A stretch of 49,691 nt of DNA from assembly GCA_946414825.1 (NCBI GenBank), contig CAMKQB010000005.1:1-49691 (forward strand), given 5' to 3'. Shown piece by piece: positions 17,701 to 25,280 of the stretch. The translations under genes were made by a program, and so were the position numbers. The notes below the pieces were generated by a model. That model was not told the origin of the DNA, made no database searches, and worked only from the letters and a program-made list of their open reading frames with translations. Position 1 is the first letter of the stretch; the number at the start of each line of letters is the position of its first letter. This stretch comes from an uncultured Lachnospiraceae bacterium. Lineage in GTDB: Bacteria > Bacillota > Clostridia > Lachnospirales > Lachnospiraceae.

Positions 17701-17976
17701 ATATTGGAAGGCACCTTCAGCGTACTCGACCTTATCCTTTTGCTGGATATTTTCTACATCCTGATCCTCCCATCCAAGAGTTGAGATAAGACGATAGTCA
17801 TAGAAATTATTATCCTTATATAATTCATTTATAGTATGTACCATTACGGGAGTGGTTATTCTTACACCAGAAAAAAAACCGACTCCGAGAAATGTAATAG
17901 CTAGTATCGCGAAGAATCGGCCAAATGACCCCTTTATATCACGCAGTGTGGATTTGTTGAGTGCTCTTTTTTGCAT
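14797..17976 (-). CDS. Large FtsX-type ABC permease with coiled-coil extracytoplasmic domain
   Basis: A 1059-residue permease. An N-terminal helix near residues 20-40 is followed by an extracellular part that contains a long coiled coil, about residues 250-510, built from degenerate heptads such as GLAEYE and YNEGLAEYNSGLNAYNNGL. Then come three helices of a first FtsX block (MTTMTRMVEEQRSQIGTLKALG), a second extracellular domain, and a second FtsX block near the C-terminus (IREIATIKVLGFYPNETSA). It pairs with the ATPase 8 bp upstream. Such transporters use mechanotransmission or lipid and peptide extrusion rather than classical import. Substrate unknown. The Lys/Glu-rich coiled coil may bridge the cell wall. 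Confidence 0.88.
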   Translation of the reverse strand: MQKRALNKSTLRDIKGSFGRFFAILAITFLGVGFFSGVRITTPVMVHTINELYKDNNFYDYRLISTLGWEDQDVENIQQKDKVEYAEGAFQYDVICLDNDGKDIVLRAHSITDNINGLILREGRLPSAPNEVLLDNYNRKGLSLGDTLVLSPSNDDDTLEHFSKNKYTVVGFADSSLYINFERGNTSLGNGIVDGFVYMTRDAFADDIYTEIYVTLDEKHPIYSDDYDDMMDSLRPQWEDITEKTAMDRYDRIYQEAYDEIQEAKETLKEESEEGEKELEDAKTELDDAKEELDNAKEEIDNGEAELGRSAAKLSSAKSTLDSSSAELDSAKATLDASKEALDQGKAELDASILKIEAGELGLDSAEAGIATAEAAGLMDKATAEASRLEIAASREELKAARDKYDAGLATYNENYAKYEAGMAEYESGLAAYNEGLAEYNSGLNAYNNGLAKLEESKSLYEDGLAEYEEGLAEYEDGLAEFNEKIADAEKEIEDAERDLEDLDTPDTFVLERNSNIAYVCFNSDSDIVAQVARIFPLFFILVAALVCMTTMTRMVEEQRSQIGTLKALGYSNRDIILKYSIYAGSASLIGCIAGYASCIFIFPAVIWNTYKMMYILVPLKFIFNAKLALIAVIVSLLCSVGTTLLSCRYELLESAATLMRPKAPKPGRRVFLEYIPAIWNRMKFLHKVSIRNIFRYKRRFFMMVIGISGCTALVLTGFGMKDSIAGFAESQYDNIQVADAEFTFNNGTTNTVPDEIIESLNSNTEEYTFICSAAYDIITSKASKAVNVIAPVGNLDGNGTDSFDHFFKLEDASGNPLSLPENGEILISISLAERYHINEGDEITLRNDEMNEIKATVSGIFINHVYNYVILSPDDLKGDINGAYINSSEGSDIYDIQRSLSECDDAVNVSVFNDFKNRMAKTMSSLDYIVLIVILSAAGLAFVVLYNLTNINITERIREIATIKVLGFYPNETSAYVFRENIILTLIGTIVGLGLGVLLHKYVMAQIIVDMVYFNTHIETISYVYAIILTFIFALMVNLVMRRKLSRINMAESLKSVE

Positions 17977-17983
17977 GTGAGAA

Positions 17984-18685
17984 TTACCATTCTATTTCAG
18001 ATATATCTACGGGATCTGGATTCAGGTACTCTTTTTCGATTCTACCACTGCGGACTGTGATAACTCTGTCAGCCATTGCGGTAAGGGCTGAATTGTGAGT
18101 GATTACTATAACGGTGGTTCCAGTTTTGCGACAGGTATCCTGAAGGATTTTAAGTACTGATTTGCCAGTGTTATAATCCAGAGCTCCTGTTGGCTCGTCG
18201 CATAGTAGTAGTTTTGGATTCTTGGCAAGTGCGCGTGCAATAGCTACGCGTTGCTGCTCTCCGCCAGATAGCTGGGAAGGGAAGTTCTTCAGTCTGTCAG
18301 CCAGACCTACTTCAGTCAGGATTTCTTCAGGTGGAAGGGGATCCTTGCATATTTGAACAGCAAGCTCGACATTTTCCAGTGCAGTTAGATTCTGAACCAG
18401 ATTGTAGAACTGGAATACAAAGCCTACGTCAAAACGTCTATAGGTGGTAAGCTGCTTCTTAGAATAGGTAGATATATCATCACCATCTATAAGTACATTT
18501 CCAGAGGTTAGGGTATCCATTCCTCCTAAAATATTGAGTATAGTGGTTTTGCCGGCTCCCGAGGCGCCTACTATAACACAGAATTCACCTTTTTCTATAG
18601 TGAAACTGGCACCAGAAAGAGCGGGGATTTCCACCTCGCCGCTTTTATATATTTTCTTAACATCCTTAAATTCTACGTAGGACAT
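17984..18685 (-). CDS. ABC transporter ATP-binding protein (MacB/LolD type)
   Basis: A 233-residue nucleotide-binding subunit. Walker A is GASGAGKT, the Q-loop lies in VFQFYNL, the signature is [15 protein letters not shown], Walker B is [12 protein letters not shown], and the switch His is in VITHNSAL. The DEPTGALD form and the [14 protein letters not shown] stretch are typical of MacB/LolD-like exporters working with FtsX-type permeases. First gene of a three-gene minus-strand operon (ATPase, permease, acetyltransferase), and divergent from the Ca2+ ATPase gene. Confidence 0.93.
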   Translation of the reverse strand: MSYVEFKDVKKIYKSGEVEIPALSGASFTIEKGEFCVIVGASGAGKTTILNILGGMDTLTSGNVLIDGDDISTYSKKQLTTYRRFDVGFVFQFYNLVQNLTALENVELAVQICKDPLPPEEILTEVGLADRLKNFPSQLSGGEQQRVAIARALAKNPKLLLCDEPTGALDYNTGKSVLKILQDTCRKTGTTVIVITHNSALTAMADRVITVRSGRIEKEYLNPDPVDISEIEW

Positions 18686-18832
18686 TTTGCCTCCTGATAA
18701 ATCAATTTATTCCATATTATAAACACAAACTACTATAAATTCCACCGCTTTTATGATATTCTAATAGAGTGTTTTTTCGGGGATAAAACACCTATGTAAT
18801 AATAAAAAATATAAGATCAGAGGAATGATTAA

Positions 18833-21568
18833 ATGAAGTATTATCTTGAAAGTTATGAAAGTGTTCTGACGGAAATGAAGTCAAAGCCGGAAGGTCTAAC
18901 AGAGGCAGAGGCTTCTGAAAGACTGGCGGAATATGGACAGAACAAACTAGTCGAGAAAGAAAAGGAAAGTGTATTTAAGAAATTCCTGAAAGAAATATGC
19001 GAGCCAATGACAATAGTCCTGATCATTGCGGCTATCATATCAGCGGTGACAGCATTTTTTTCACATGAAGGCTTTGCGGATGTGTTTATTATTCTTACGG
19101 TTGTAATAGTAAATGCTATCCTGGGAGTTTATCAGGAGTCCAAGGCAGAGTCTGCCATCGCCGCACTTCAGGAGATAGCGGCAGCGACCTCCAAGGTTAT
19201 CAGAGGTGGAGAAGTGAAGGTTATTCATTCCTCTGAGCTTGTTCCTGGAGACATCATTACGATGGAGGCTGGTGACGCAGTTCCGGCGGATGCAAGAATC
19301 ATTGAAGCTGCTTCCCTTAAGGTTGAAGAGGCTGCTCTTACAGGAGAGTCTGTTCCATCTGATAAAACAGCAGAGGTGCTGGATACAGCAGGTGCAACGG
19401 ATGTTCCTCTAGGTGACAGAGCTAATATGGTCTACATGGGCTCCTCTGTTCAGTATGGTCGTTGCAAGGCGGTTGTTACCGGAACGGGAATGACTACGGA
19501 AATGGGTAAAATAGCAGATCAGCTGTCACAGGCTGGGGATGAGGAAACTCCACTTCAAATCAAGCTGACTGAACTCTCAAAGATTCTTTCAATAATGGTA
19601 CTTGCTATCTGTGCTATTATCTTCGGAATCAATATAATACGTAACCTGGTTACAGGTCAGGGACTGAATGGTGAATTCTTCCTGAATACATTTATGGTTG
19701 CTATCTCCCTAGCAGTTGCTGCTATACCTGAGGGACTTGCGGCAGTTGTAACAGTGCTTCTATCACTTGGCGTTACTCATATGTCCAAGAATCACGCAAT
19801 TATCCGTAAGCTGACGGCAGTTGAGACACTTGGATGTACAGAAATCATTTGCTCCGACAAGACAGGTACACTTACTCAGAACAAGATGACGGTTGTTGAG
19901 CACGTGACGGTAACAGATGGAAATGTAGAAGTAGAAAAGGATGAGAATGGAAAGCTCCTTCCAGATGATAATCTATCTGATGATGGAAGAATCCTTATTC
20001 TGGGAATGGCCCTTTGCTCAGATGCTGAGTGGGAGACAGATAAAGCAGTAGGTGAGGCTACAGAGTGTGCTCTTGTAACTGACGCTGCCAAGAATGATAT
20101 GCCAAAGGCTAAGCTGAAGGAGGCATATCCAAGAATCGGTGAGGCACCATTTGATTCACTTCGTAAAATGATGACAACAGTTCATAAGGATCCTGAGGGT
20201 GGATATGTTCAGTTCACAAAGGGTGCTCCTGACTGTGTACTTGCTGAATGTACGCATTATATGATGGACGGTCAGGTTCATGAAATGACTTCAGAAGTAA
20301 TGAACAGAATTAAAGCTGCGAACAAGGGTATGGCAGATAGAGCTCTCAGAGTTCTGGCGCTTGGATACCATAAGTATTCGGAGGAGCCAAAGGACTTCGC
20401 TCCTGCAGTACTTGAGAAAGAGCTTGTATATATAGGTCTCTGCGGAATGATTGATCCTATCAGACCAGAGGTTAAGGTGGCTATCGAGAACTGCCGCAAG
20501 GCAGGCATCCGACCTGTAATGATTACAGGTGACCACAGAGATACAGCGGTTGCTATAGCAAAGGAACTGGGTATCCTTGATGGCGTGGATGAGAATGGAA
20601 ATGCTATTACATTTGAAGCTATCACAGGTGCTGAGCTGGAAGAGCTTTCGGATGAATACTTCAATGAACATGTCACTGACTATTCGGTATATGCCAGAGT
20701 TCAACCTGAGCATAAGGTAAGGATAGTAGATGCATGGCAGAATCTAGGAAAGGTTACAGCCATGACAGGTGACGGAGTAAATGATGCTCCATCTATTAAG
20801 TCGGCTGATATCGGAGTCGGAATGGGTATAACCGGTACAGACGTTACCAAGAATGTCGCCGATATGATTCTTACAGATGATAACTTCGCTACTATAGTAA
20901 CAGCTGTAGCTGAAGGTAGAAGAATATATGACAATATCCGCAAGGCAATACAGTTCCTGCTGTCGTCTAACCTTGCAGAGGTTATAGCAATCTTCATTGC
21001 GACTGTGATGAACTTTACTATACTTAAACCGGCACACCTCCTGTGGATCAATCTGATCACAGACTGCTTCCCAGCTATCGGACTTGGAATGGAAGAAGCA
21101 GAAGCAACAACTATGCAGCAGCCACCACGTAAGAAGACAGATGGTATCTTCTCAGGCGGACTGGGAGTAGATGTTATAGTACAGGGTGCAATCATAGCTA
21201 TACTTACAGTAGTATCTTACGGAGTGGGACATTACCTAGAAACAGGTTCAATTGCTATCCATACATCAAATGATGGTATGACAATGGCGTTCCTCACACT
21301 GTCTCTGACAGAGGTATTCCACAGCTTCAATATGAGATCAAGAACAGAGTCACTCTTCTCACTTAAGAGCCAGAACAAGACACTTTGGGCAACCTTTGCC
21401 TTCTCTATAATACTGACAGTAGTTATTCTTTACGTGCCAGTACTGAGGAAACTGTTCTCGTTCACATTTATTGATGGTAAAGAATTCGCTATTGCATTGG
21501 GTCTTGCATTTCTCATTATTCCTATAGTTGAGGTGTCCAAGCTGATCAAGAGGCTAACTGCAAAATAA
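18833..21568 (+). CDS. P-type Ca2+-transporting ATPase (P2A)
   Basis: A 911-residue cation pump. An N-terminal cation-ATPase domain is followed by the actuator loop TGES (ALTGESVPSDKT), M4 motif AAIPEGLAAVVT, phosphorylation site CSDKTGTLTQNK with D342, nucleotide-binding KGAPD, the hinge MTGDGVNDAP, M5 SNLAEVIAIF and M6 NLITDCFPAIGLGMEE. PEGL in M4 and the N..TD motif in M6 match SERCA/PMCA-like calcium pumps of Firmicutes; Mn2+ cannot be excluded. Its role is export of Ca2+ to keep the cytosol low. GAGG precedes the ATG at 18833. Single-gene unit with a divergent neighbour. Confidence 0.93.
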   Translation: MKYYLESYESVLTEMKSKPEGLTEAEASERLAEYGQNKLVEKEKESVFKKFLKEICEPMTIVLIIAAIISAVTAFFSHEGFADVFIILTVVIVNAILGVYQESKAESAIAALQEIAAATSKVIRGGEVKVIHSSELVPGDIITMEAGDAVPADARIIEAASLKVEEAALTGESVPSDKTAEVLDTAGATDVPLGDRANMVYMGSSVQYGRCKAVVTGTGMTTEMGKIADQLSQAGDEETPLQIKLTELSKILSIMVLAICAIIFGINIIRNLVTGQGLNGEFFLNTFMVAISLAVAAIPEGLAAVVTVLLSLGVTHMSKNHAIIRKLTAVETLGCTEIICSDKTGTLTQNKMTVVEHVTVTDGNVEVEKDENGKLLPDDNLSDDGRILILGMALCSDAEWETDKAVGEATECALVTDAAKNDMPKAKLKEAYPRIGEAPFDSLRKMMTTVHKDPEGGYVQFTKGAPDCVLAECTHYMMDGQVHEMTSEVMNRIKAANKGMADRALRVLALGYHKYSEEPKDFAPAVLEKELVYIGLCGMIDPIRPEVKVAIENCRKAGIRPVMITGDHRDTAVAIAKELGILDGVDENGNAITFEAITGAELEELSDEYFNEHVTDYSVYARVQPEHKVRIVDAWQNLGKVTAMTGDGVNDAPSIKSADIGVGMGITGTDVTKNVADMILTDDNFATIVTAVAEGRRIYDNIRKAIQFLLSSNLAEVIAIFIATVMNFTILKPAHLLWINLITDCFPAIGLGMEEAEATTMQQPPRKKTDGIFSGGLGVDVIVQGAIIAILTVVSYGVGHYLETGSIAIHTSNDGMTMAFLTLSLTEVFHSFNMRSRTESLFSLKSQNKTLWATFAFSIILTVVILYVPVLRKLFSFTFIDGKEFAIALGLAFLIIPIVEVSKLIKRLTAK

Positions 21569-21592
21569 TATATAATTTTGCCCAAAACTATA

Positions 21593-21621
21593 TTGACAAG
21601 GGAATACAAAAAAACTATAAT
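21593..21621 (+). promoter_or_regulatory. Promoter of the second TPP operon
   Basis: TTGACA at 21593-21598 and TATAAT at 21616-21621, with a 17-bp spacer. Both hexamers match the consensus exactly. Located just upstream of the TPP aptamer. Confidence 0.92.
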
Positions 21622-21631
21622 GTGCGAAGTC

Positions 21632-21722
21632 ACGGGAGTGCTTAAGGAATTAGGCTGAGAGGCAGTTTGAATCAACTGCCAATCCTATAAACCTGATCCA
21701 GATAATGCTGGCGTAGGGATAA
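21632..21722 (+). ncRNA. TPP riboswitch (THI element) of the thiXYZ operon
   Basis: The plus strand holds ACGGGAGTGC, AGGCTGAGAGG, the P3-side stem GGCAGTTTGAATCAACTGCC, then ACCTGATCCAGATAATGCTG and GCGTAGGGA, the conserved THI-box blocks. A terminator follows at 21738, so TPP should shut off the thiamine-binding protein and ThiXYZ genes. Confidence 0.95.
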
Positions 21723-21737
21723 TTTAGCGATAACTAG

Positions 21738-21774
21738 GTCTCTTTCCGTGTTATTCCGGAAAGAGACTTTTTTA
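21738..21774 (+). terminator. Riboswitch-controlled terminator before thiXYZ operon
   Basis: GTCTCTTTCCG pairs with CGGAAAGAGAC (11 bp), followed by seven bases of T-run. Expression platform of the TPP switch. Confidence 0.92.
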
Positions 21775-21822
21775 TTTCTCGTGAACAAATAATCAGAGAA
21801 ATGTTATTAACAAGGAGGAAAC

Positions 21823-22146
21823 ATGAACGCAAGTGTAGCCATTCAGGTTTTGCCAAAGGCAAAGGATGATGAGGAACTCATCAAGATAGTCGATGCAGTA
21901 ATCGACTATATCAGAAGCACAGGACTTAACTATTATGTAGGTCCATGTGAAACATCCATCGAGGGTGATTATGATCAGCTGATGGAGATAGTAAAGAACT
22001 GTCAGCTTATAGCAGTTGAGGCGGGTGCTCCAAGTGTTATGAGCTATGTAAAGATTGACTATAGACCAGAAGGTGAAGTGCTTACTATCGAACGTAAGAC
22101 AGCTAAACACCACAAGAATGACGCAGCTAAAACATCCGCTGCATAA
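21823..22146 (+). CDS. Thiamine-binding protein (MTH1187/YkoF-like, COG0011)
   Basis: A 107-residue protein with the conserved N-terminus ASVAIQVLPKAKDDEEL and the VGPCETSIEGDYDQLMEIV motif of the MTH1187/COG0011 family, whose members bind thiamine or related molecules. A Lys/Ala-rich tail follows the core. It is the first gene after the TPP riboswitch, so its expression is TPP-repressed. It may act as a cytoplasmic thiamine or pyrimidine carrier beside the ThiXYZ importer. AAGGAGG precedes the ATG. Confidence 0.85.
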   Translation: MNASVAIQVLPKAKDDEELIKIVDAVIDYIRSTGLNYYVGPCETSIEGDYDQLMEIVKNCQLIAVEAGAPSVMSYVKIDYRPEGEVLTIERKTAKHHKNDAAKTSAA

Positions 22147-22185
22147 ATTAACAGGACGGCCAGAGAGCTGTCTAAGGTAAATGAT

Positions 22186-22944
22186 ATGAAAAATAAGAAA
22201 GAAAAGATAATACCTATCATAGTGATTTTGGTTGCGCTACTAATCTGGCAAATGGCATGTTCCTTTGAACTGGTTCCGGGATATATGCTTCCATCGCCGA
22301 TAGAGGTGGTAAAGGCTTTCATAAATGACTTTCCACTCTTAATGTCCCATGCAAGGGTAACAATTTTAGAGGCTGTTTTGGGACTGACAATAGGTGTGCT
22401 GCTGGGCTTTGCATGTGCAGCACTTATGGACGCATTTCCAGTGGTTAAGCAGGGACTATACCCAATCCTTGTACTTACACAGACCATACCACCGGTAGCA
22501 ATAGCTCCGCTTCTGATACTTTGGTTTTCCTATGGAATTACACCTAAAGTAATACTGGTGGTGTTAGTGGCATTTTTCCCAATGGCAGTTGGTTTGCTGG
22601 AGGGATTTCAGTCAGTTGATGAAGATATGATAAGACTCATGAAGTCGATGAATGCTAATCGCTGGCAGGTATTTTGGAATGTTAAGTTTCCTGCTGCTCT
22701 AGGCGAGTTCTTCTCAGGACTCAAGATAGCGGTTGCTTATTCCATAGTTGGAGCGGTAATTGCAGAGTGGCTGGGAGGCTTTGAAGGACTTGGGGTTTAT
22801 ATGACTCGAGTTAAAAAATCGCTTTCCTATGACAAAATGTTTGCGGTTATATTTTTCGTATCAGCTATCAGTCTTGTGCTGATGGCTCTGGTAAAGTATG
22901 TACAATATAGGGCGATGCCTTGGGAACATACTAGAGATAAATAA
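22186..22944 (+). CDS. thiX: ABC transporter permease ThiX-like
   Basis: A 252-residue permease of the SsuC/TauC/ThiX type with about six helices. The coupling-loop region EGFQSVDEDMIRLMKSMNAN followed by RWQVFWNVKFPAALGEFF is typical. The N-terminus has one helix (IIPIIVILVALLIWQMACSF). Together with the downstream binding protein and ATPase it forms an importer for thiamine pyrimidine (HMP or formylaminopyrimidine), inferred from the NMT1/THI5 binding protein and TPP control. The gene name is by position and family; sulfonate transport is excluded by context only. Confidence 0.85.
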   Translation: MKNKKEKIIPIIVILVALLIWQMACSFELVPGYMLPSPIEVVKAFINDFPLLMSHARVTILEAVLGLTIGVLLGFACAALMDAFPVVKQGLYPILVLTQTIPPVAIAPLLILWFSYGITPKVILVVLVAFFPMAVGLLEGFQSVDEDMIRLMKSMNANRWQVFWNVKFPAALGEFFSGLKIAVAYSIVGAVIAEWLGGFEGLGVYMTRVKKSLSYDKMFAVIFFVSAISLVLMALVKYVQYRAMPWEHTRDK

Positions 22945-22985
22945 GATTCCATGTGAATCAAATTATATAGAAAGAAGGAAAAATC

Positions 22986-24008
22986 ATGAAAAAAATAAGC
23001 CTTAAAAAGGTGGTCGCAGTAGTTATGGCAGGAGCTATGCTTCTCGGAGCTGTAACAGCATGTGGCAAAAAAAGTGAATCAAATGCAAAAAAAGACGGTG
23101 AGCTTACTGAGATAACATTTGTACTCGATTGGACACCAAATACAAATCATACTGGTCTATATGTGGCTCAGGAAAAGGGTTACTTTGAAGACGCAGGACT
23201 TAAGGTAAATATTGTTCAGCCACCAGAGGATGGGGCTACAAATATGGTTGCATCAGGACAGGCTCAGTTCGGTATTGATTTCCAGGACTATCTACCTCCT
23301 GTTTTCACATCTGAGGAAAAGGTTCCTGTAGTAGCAGTTGCAGCTATCCTGCAGCATAACACATCTGGTATCATTTCCCTTAAGGAGGATGGGATTGATT
23401 CTCCTAAGGATCTCGAGGGAAAGAACTATGCAACATGGGATCTTCCTATAGAGAAGGCTATGATGAAGAATATAGTTGAGGCTGATGGTGGAGATTTCTC
23501 AAAGGTAAATCTTATTCCGGAATATGTAGAGAATGAGCCGGCTGCACTTCAGCAGGACATCGATGCTATATGGGTTTACTATGCATGGGCTGGTATTTCC
23601 TGTAAGCAGGCAGGTCTCGATACAAACATGATCTACTTCAAGGATATTACTCCAGAGTTTGACTACTACAGTCCTGTAATCATCACTAACTCAGACTGGG
23701 CAGAGAAAAATCCTGATGTGGCTAAGGCATTTCTTGAGGCTACAAAGAAGGGATATGAGGATGCAATAGCTGATCCGGATGGAGCAGCAGATATACTTTG
23801 TAAGCAGGTTCCTGAGCTTGACAAGGAGCTTGTTAAGGAGAGCCAGGAGTGGATATCATCTCAGTATAAGGCTGATGTTGATAGATGGGGATACATCGAT
23901 CAGGCCAGATGGGATGCATTCTTCAAATGGCTGTCAGATAACAACCTTTCAGAAGAGATTCCTGCAGGATATGGTTTCACAAATGATTACCTTCCAGCAG
24001 CTGAATAA
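22986..24008 (+). CDS. thiY: Thiamine-precursor-binding lipoprotein ThiY-like (NMT1/THI5 domain)
   Basis: A 340-residue solute-binding protein. Residues 1-26 are a lipoprotein signal peptide with lipobox LGAVTAC, so it is anchored to the outer face of the membrane. The mature part is an NMT1/THI5-type fold: FVLDWTPNTNHTGLYVAQEK, GYFEDAGLKVNIVQPPEDGA, GIDFQDYLPP, DAIWVYYAWAGI. WTPNTNHTG matches the pyrimidine-binding family that includes ThiY and yeast Thi5. Substrate is likely HMP or formylaminopyrimidine. AAGGAA precedes the ATG. Between permease and ATPase genes in the TPP operon. Confidence 0.88.
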   Translation: MKKISLKKVVAVVMAGAMLLGAVTACGKKSESNAKKDGELTEITFVLDWTPNTNHTGLYVAQEKGYFEDAGLKVNIVQPPEDGATNMVASGQAQFGIDFQDYLPPVFTSEEKVPVVAVAAILQHNTSGIISLKEDGIDSPKDLEGKNYATWDLPIEKAMMKNIVEADGGDFSKVNLIPEYVENEPAALQQDIDAIWVYYAWAGISCKQAGLDTNMIYFKDITPEFDYYSPVIITNSDWAEKNPDVAKAFLEATKKGYEDAIADPDGAADILCKQVPELDKELVKESQEWISSQYKADVDRWGYIDQARWDAFFKWLSDNNLSEEIPAGYGFTNDYLPAAE

Positions 24009-24039
24009 TATAGTTTAGTAAATGATAAAAGGCGCAGAT

Positions 24040-24777
24040 ATGGGCGAGATATTACGTGCTGAGCACATAAAAAAATCATATAGTGATAAGGATGTTCTAG
24101 AGGATATATCTATAACTCTAAATGAAGGCGAGCTGGTTAGTATACTGGGAGTGAGTGGTGTTGGAAAAACAACACTGTTCAATGTACTATCTGGAATAGT
24201 TGAGCCAAATGAAGGAAGAGTTGTGCTTGGTGATGAGGATATAACCGGTCAGAGAGGTAAGCTAAGCTACATGCTTCAGAAGGATCTTCTGCTTCCACAT
24301 AAAACAGTTGTGGATAATGTGGCTCTGTCGCTTACACTTTCCGGAGTTTCTAAGAAAGAAGCCAGGGAGAAGGCTGCTGGTTTACTGCCTAAGTTTGGTC
24401 TGGAGGGTACTGAAAAGAAATATCCTTCCCAGCTGTCAGGCGGGATGAGACAAAGAGCGGCGTTGCTTAGAACTTATCTCTGTGATAAGAAGGTTGCGCT
24501 TCTGGATGAACCATTCAGTGCGCTGGATGCTATTACGAGATCCTCGGTTCAGGACTGGTACCTGTCAGTAATGGAGGAAATAAAGCTATCAACGCTTTTT
24601 ATCACGCATGATATAGATGAGGCGATACTACTATCAGATAGAATATATATCATGAAGGGTTCGCCGGCGGTTATTGATGGAGAGCTGGTTATCGAGACAC
24701 CTAAGCCTCGAAACCATGAATTCATGATGACAGATGAATTTCTTAGTTATAAAAAGAGTATACGTGATATGCTCTAG
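24040..24777 (+). CDS. thiZ: ABC transporter ATP-binding protein ThiZ-like
   Basis: A 245-residue ATPase with Walker A GVSGVGKT, Q-loop YMLQKDLLLP, signature LSGGMRQRAALLRT, Walker B VALLDEPFSALD and switch His in FITHDIDEA. The pattern is that of nitrate/sulfonate/pyrimidine importers. I start it at the ATG at 24040, which has AAAAGGCG upstream; an in-frame ATG at 24022 has no ribosome-binding site. Last gene of the TPP-controlled importer operon; the next gene begins a new unit with its own promoter. Confidence 0.9.
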   Translation: MGEILRAEHIKKSYSDKDVLEDISITLNEGELVSILGVSGVGKTTLFNVLSGIVEPNEGRVVLGDEDITGQRGKLSYMLQKDLLLPHKTVVDNVALSLTLSGVSKKEAREKAAGLLPKFGLEGTEKKYPSQLSGGMRQRAALLRTYLCDKKVALLDEPFSALDAITRSSVQDWYLSVMEEIKLSTLFITHDIDEAILLSDRIYIMKGSPAVIDGELVIETPKPRNHEFMMTDEFLSYKKSIRDML

Positions 24778-24823
24778 ACGGCATTTTCAGTCTATTTGTG
24801 CAGTTATTTGATATAAATATCGT

Positions 24824-24852
24824 TTGAAATAAAAGACTAACGGTGTTACACT
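24824..24852 (+). promoter_or_regulatory. Promoter of the hyd maturation operon
   Basis: TTGAAA (24824-24829) and TACACT (24847-24852), spaced 17 bp. Transcription should start at about 24859, exactly where the 5' strand of the leader's basal stem begins. Confidence 0.65.
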
Positions 24853-24858
24853 TAGTTC

Positions 24859-24958
24859 ACGTACTGACGCGGAAGGGTTCGTCCCAACCGGAAAGGCGAT
24901 GGAATAAGAAGATGCCGTAGGGTATCTACTCTTTTAATCGGATTTTAGGGAAGTACGT
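24859..24958 (+). ncRNA. Candidate unclassified riboswitch-like leader RNA before hydEGF
   Basis: A structured leader lies between the promoter and a strong terminator. Visible helices: basal stem ACGTACT (24859-24865) with AGTACGT (24952-24958); CGG-GGG-TTCGT-CCC-CCG around 24870-24890; GGC...GCC at 24895-24915; GTAG-GGTAU-CTAC at 24917-24929. The 3' strand of the basal stem lies inside the 5' arm of the terminator, so the two cannot form together. A stable basal stem would allow read-through. I could not match it to TPP, SAM, cobalamin, FMN, glycine, lysine, Mg2+, NiCo, fluoride, c-di-GMP or ZTP consensus from memory. Confidence 0.65.
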
Positions 24959-24980
24959 ACGCGTGCTTCCCTTTTTATTT
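24947..24980 (+). terminator. Terminator in the hyd leader
   Basis: AGGGAAGTACG (24947-24957) pairs with CGTGCTTCCCT (24962-24972), 11 bp with one G-U and loop TACG, followed by TTTTATTTT. It stands 49 bp before the first hyd gene, with no gene ending here, so it acts as an attenuator. Confidence 0.92.
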
Positions 24981-25028
24981 TATCTAGAAGGTTCCATCTC
25001 CGTAAAAGATATAGAGGAGGTAAAGCTA

Positions 25029-25280
25029 GTGGAAAATAGAATAGCACTTATCGGAATAGTTGTAGAAAACGAAGAGTCTATTGAGGATGTTAACAAGATA
25101 CTTCATGACGCTAGAGAATATGTTATTGGTCGTATGGGGATTCCATATAGAGAGAAAAAGATATGTATTATCAATGTAAGCCTGGATGCACCAGAAAAAA
25201 TAATCAGTACATTAGGTGGCAAGCTAGGTATGCTGGACGGAGTAACAACTAATACCGTCTATGCAAAGAAGAGGTATTAA
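25029..25280 (+). CDS. TM1266-family [FeFe]-hydrogenase system regulator
   Basis: An 83-residue ACT-like/NikR-C-like small protein: ENRIALIGIVVENEESIEDV, then REYVIGRMGIPYREKKICII and LGGKLGMLDGVTTNTVYAK. This matches the TM1266 family found with hyd maturation genes. The start is GTG at 25029 with GGAGG eight bases upstream; an apparent earlier start at 24963 lies inside the terminator and is rejected. Its stop is immediately followed by the hydE ATG. Molecular role is not established; regulation of hydrogenase assembly is assumed from linkage. Confidence 0.85.
   Translation: MENRIALIGIVVENEESIEDVNKILHDAREYVIGRMGIPYREKKICIINVSLDAPEKIISTLGGKLGMLDGVTTNTVYAKKRY

Noticed and set aside
18761..18793. 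Possible terminator GTGTTTT...AAAACAC before the Ca2+ ATPase gene
   Set aside because: No T-run follows and the stem is short and AT-rich.
20278..21195. Long minus-strand open frames opposite the Ca2+ ATPase gene
   Set aside because: They mirror the codon pattern of the pump, have no ribosome-binding sites and resemble no family.
24963..25028. N-terminal extension of the TM1266-family protein
   Set aside because: The apparent start lies inside the terminator hairpin; the GTG at 25029 has a proper GGAGG and gives the family length.
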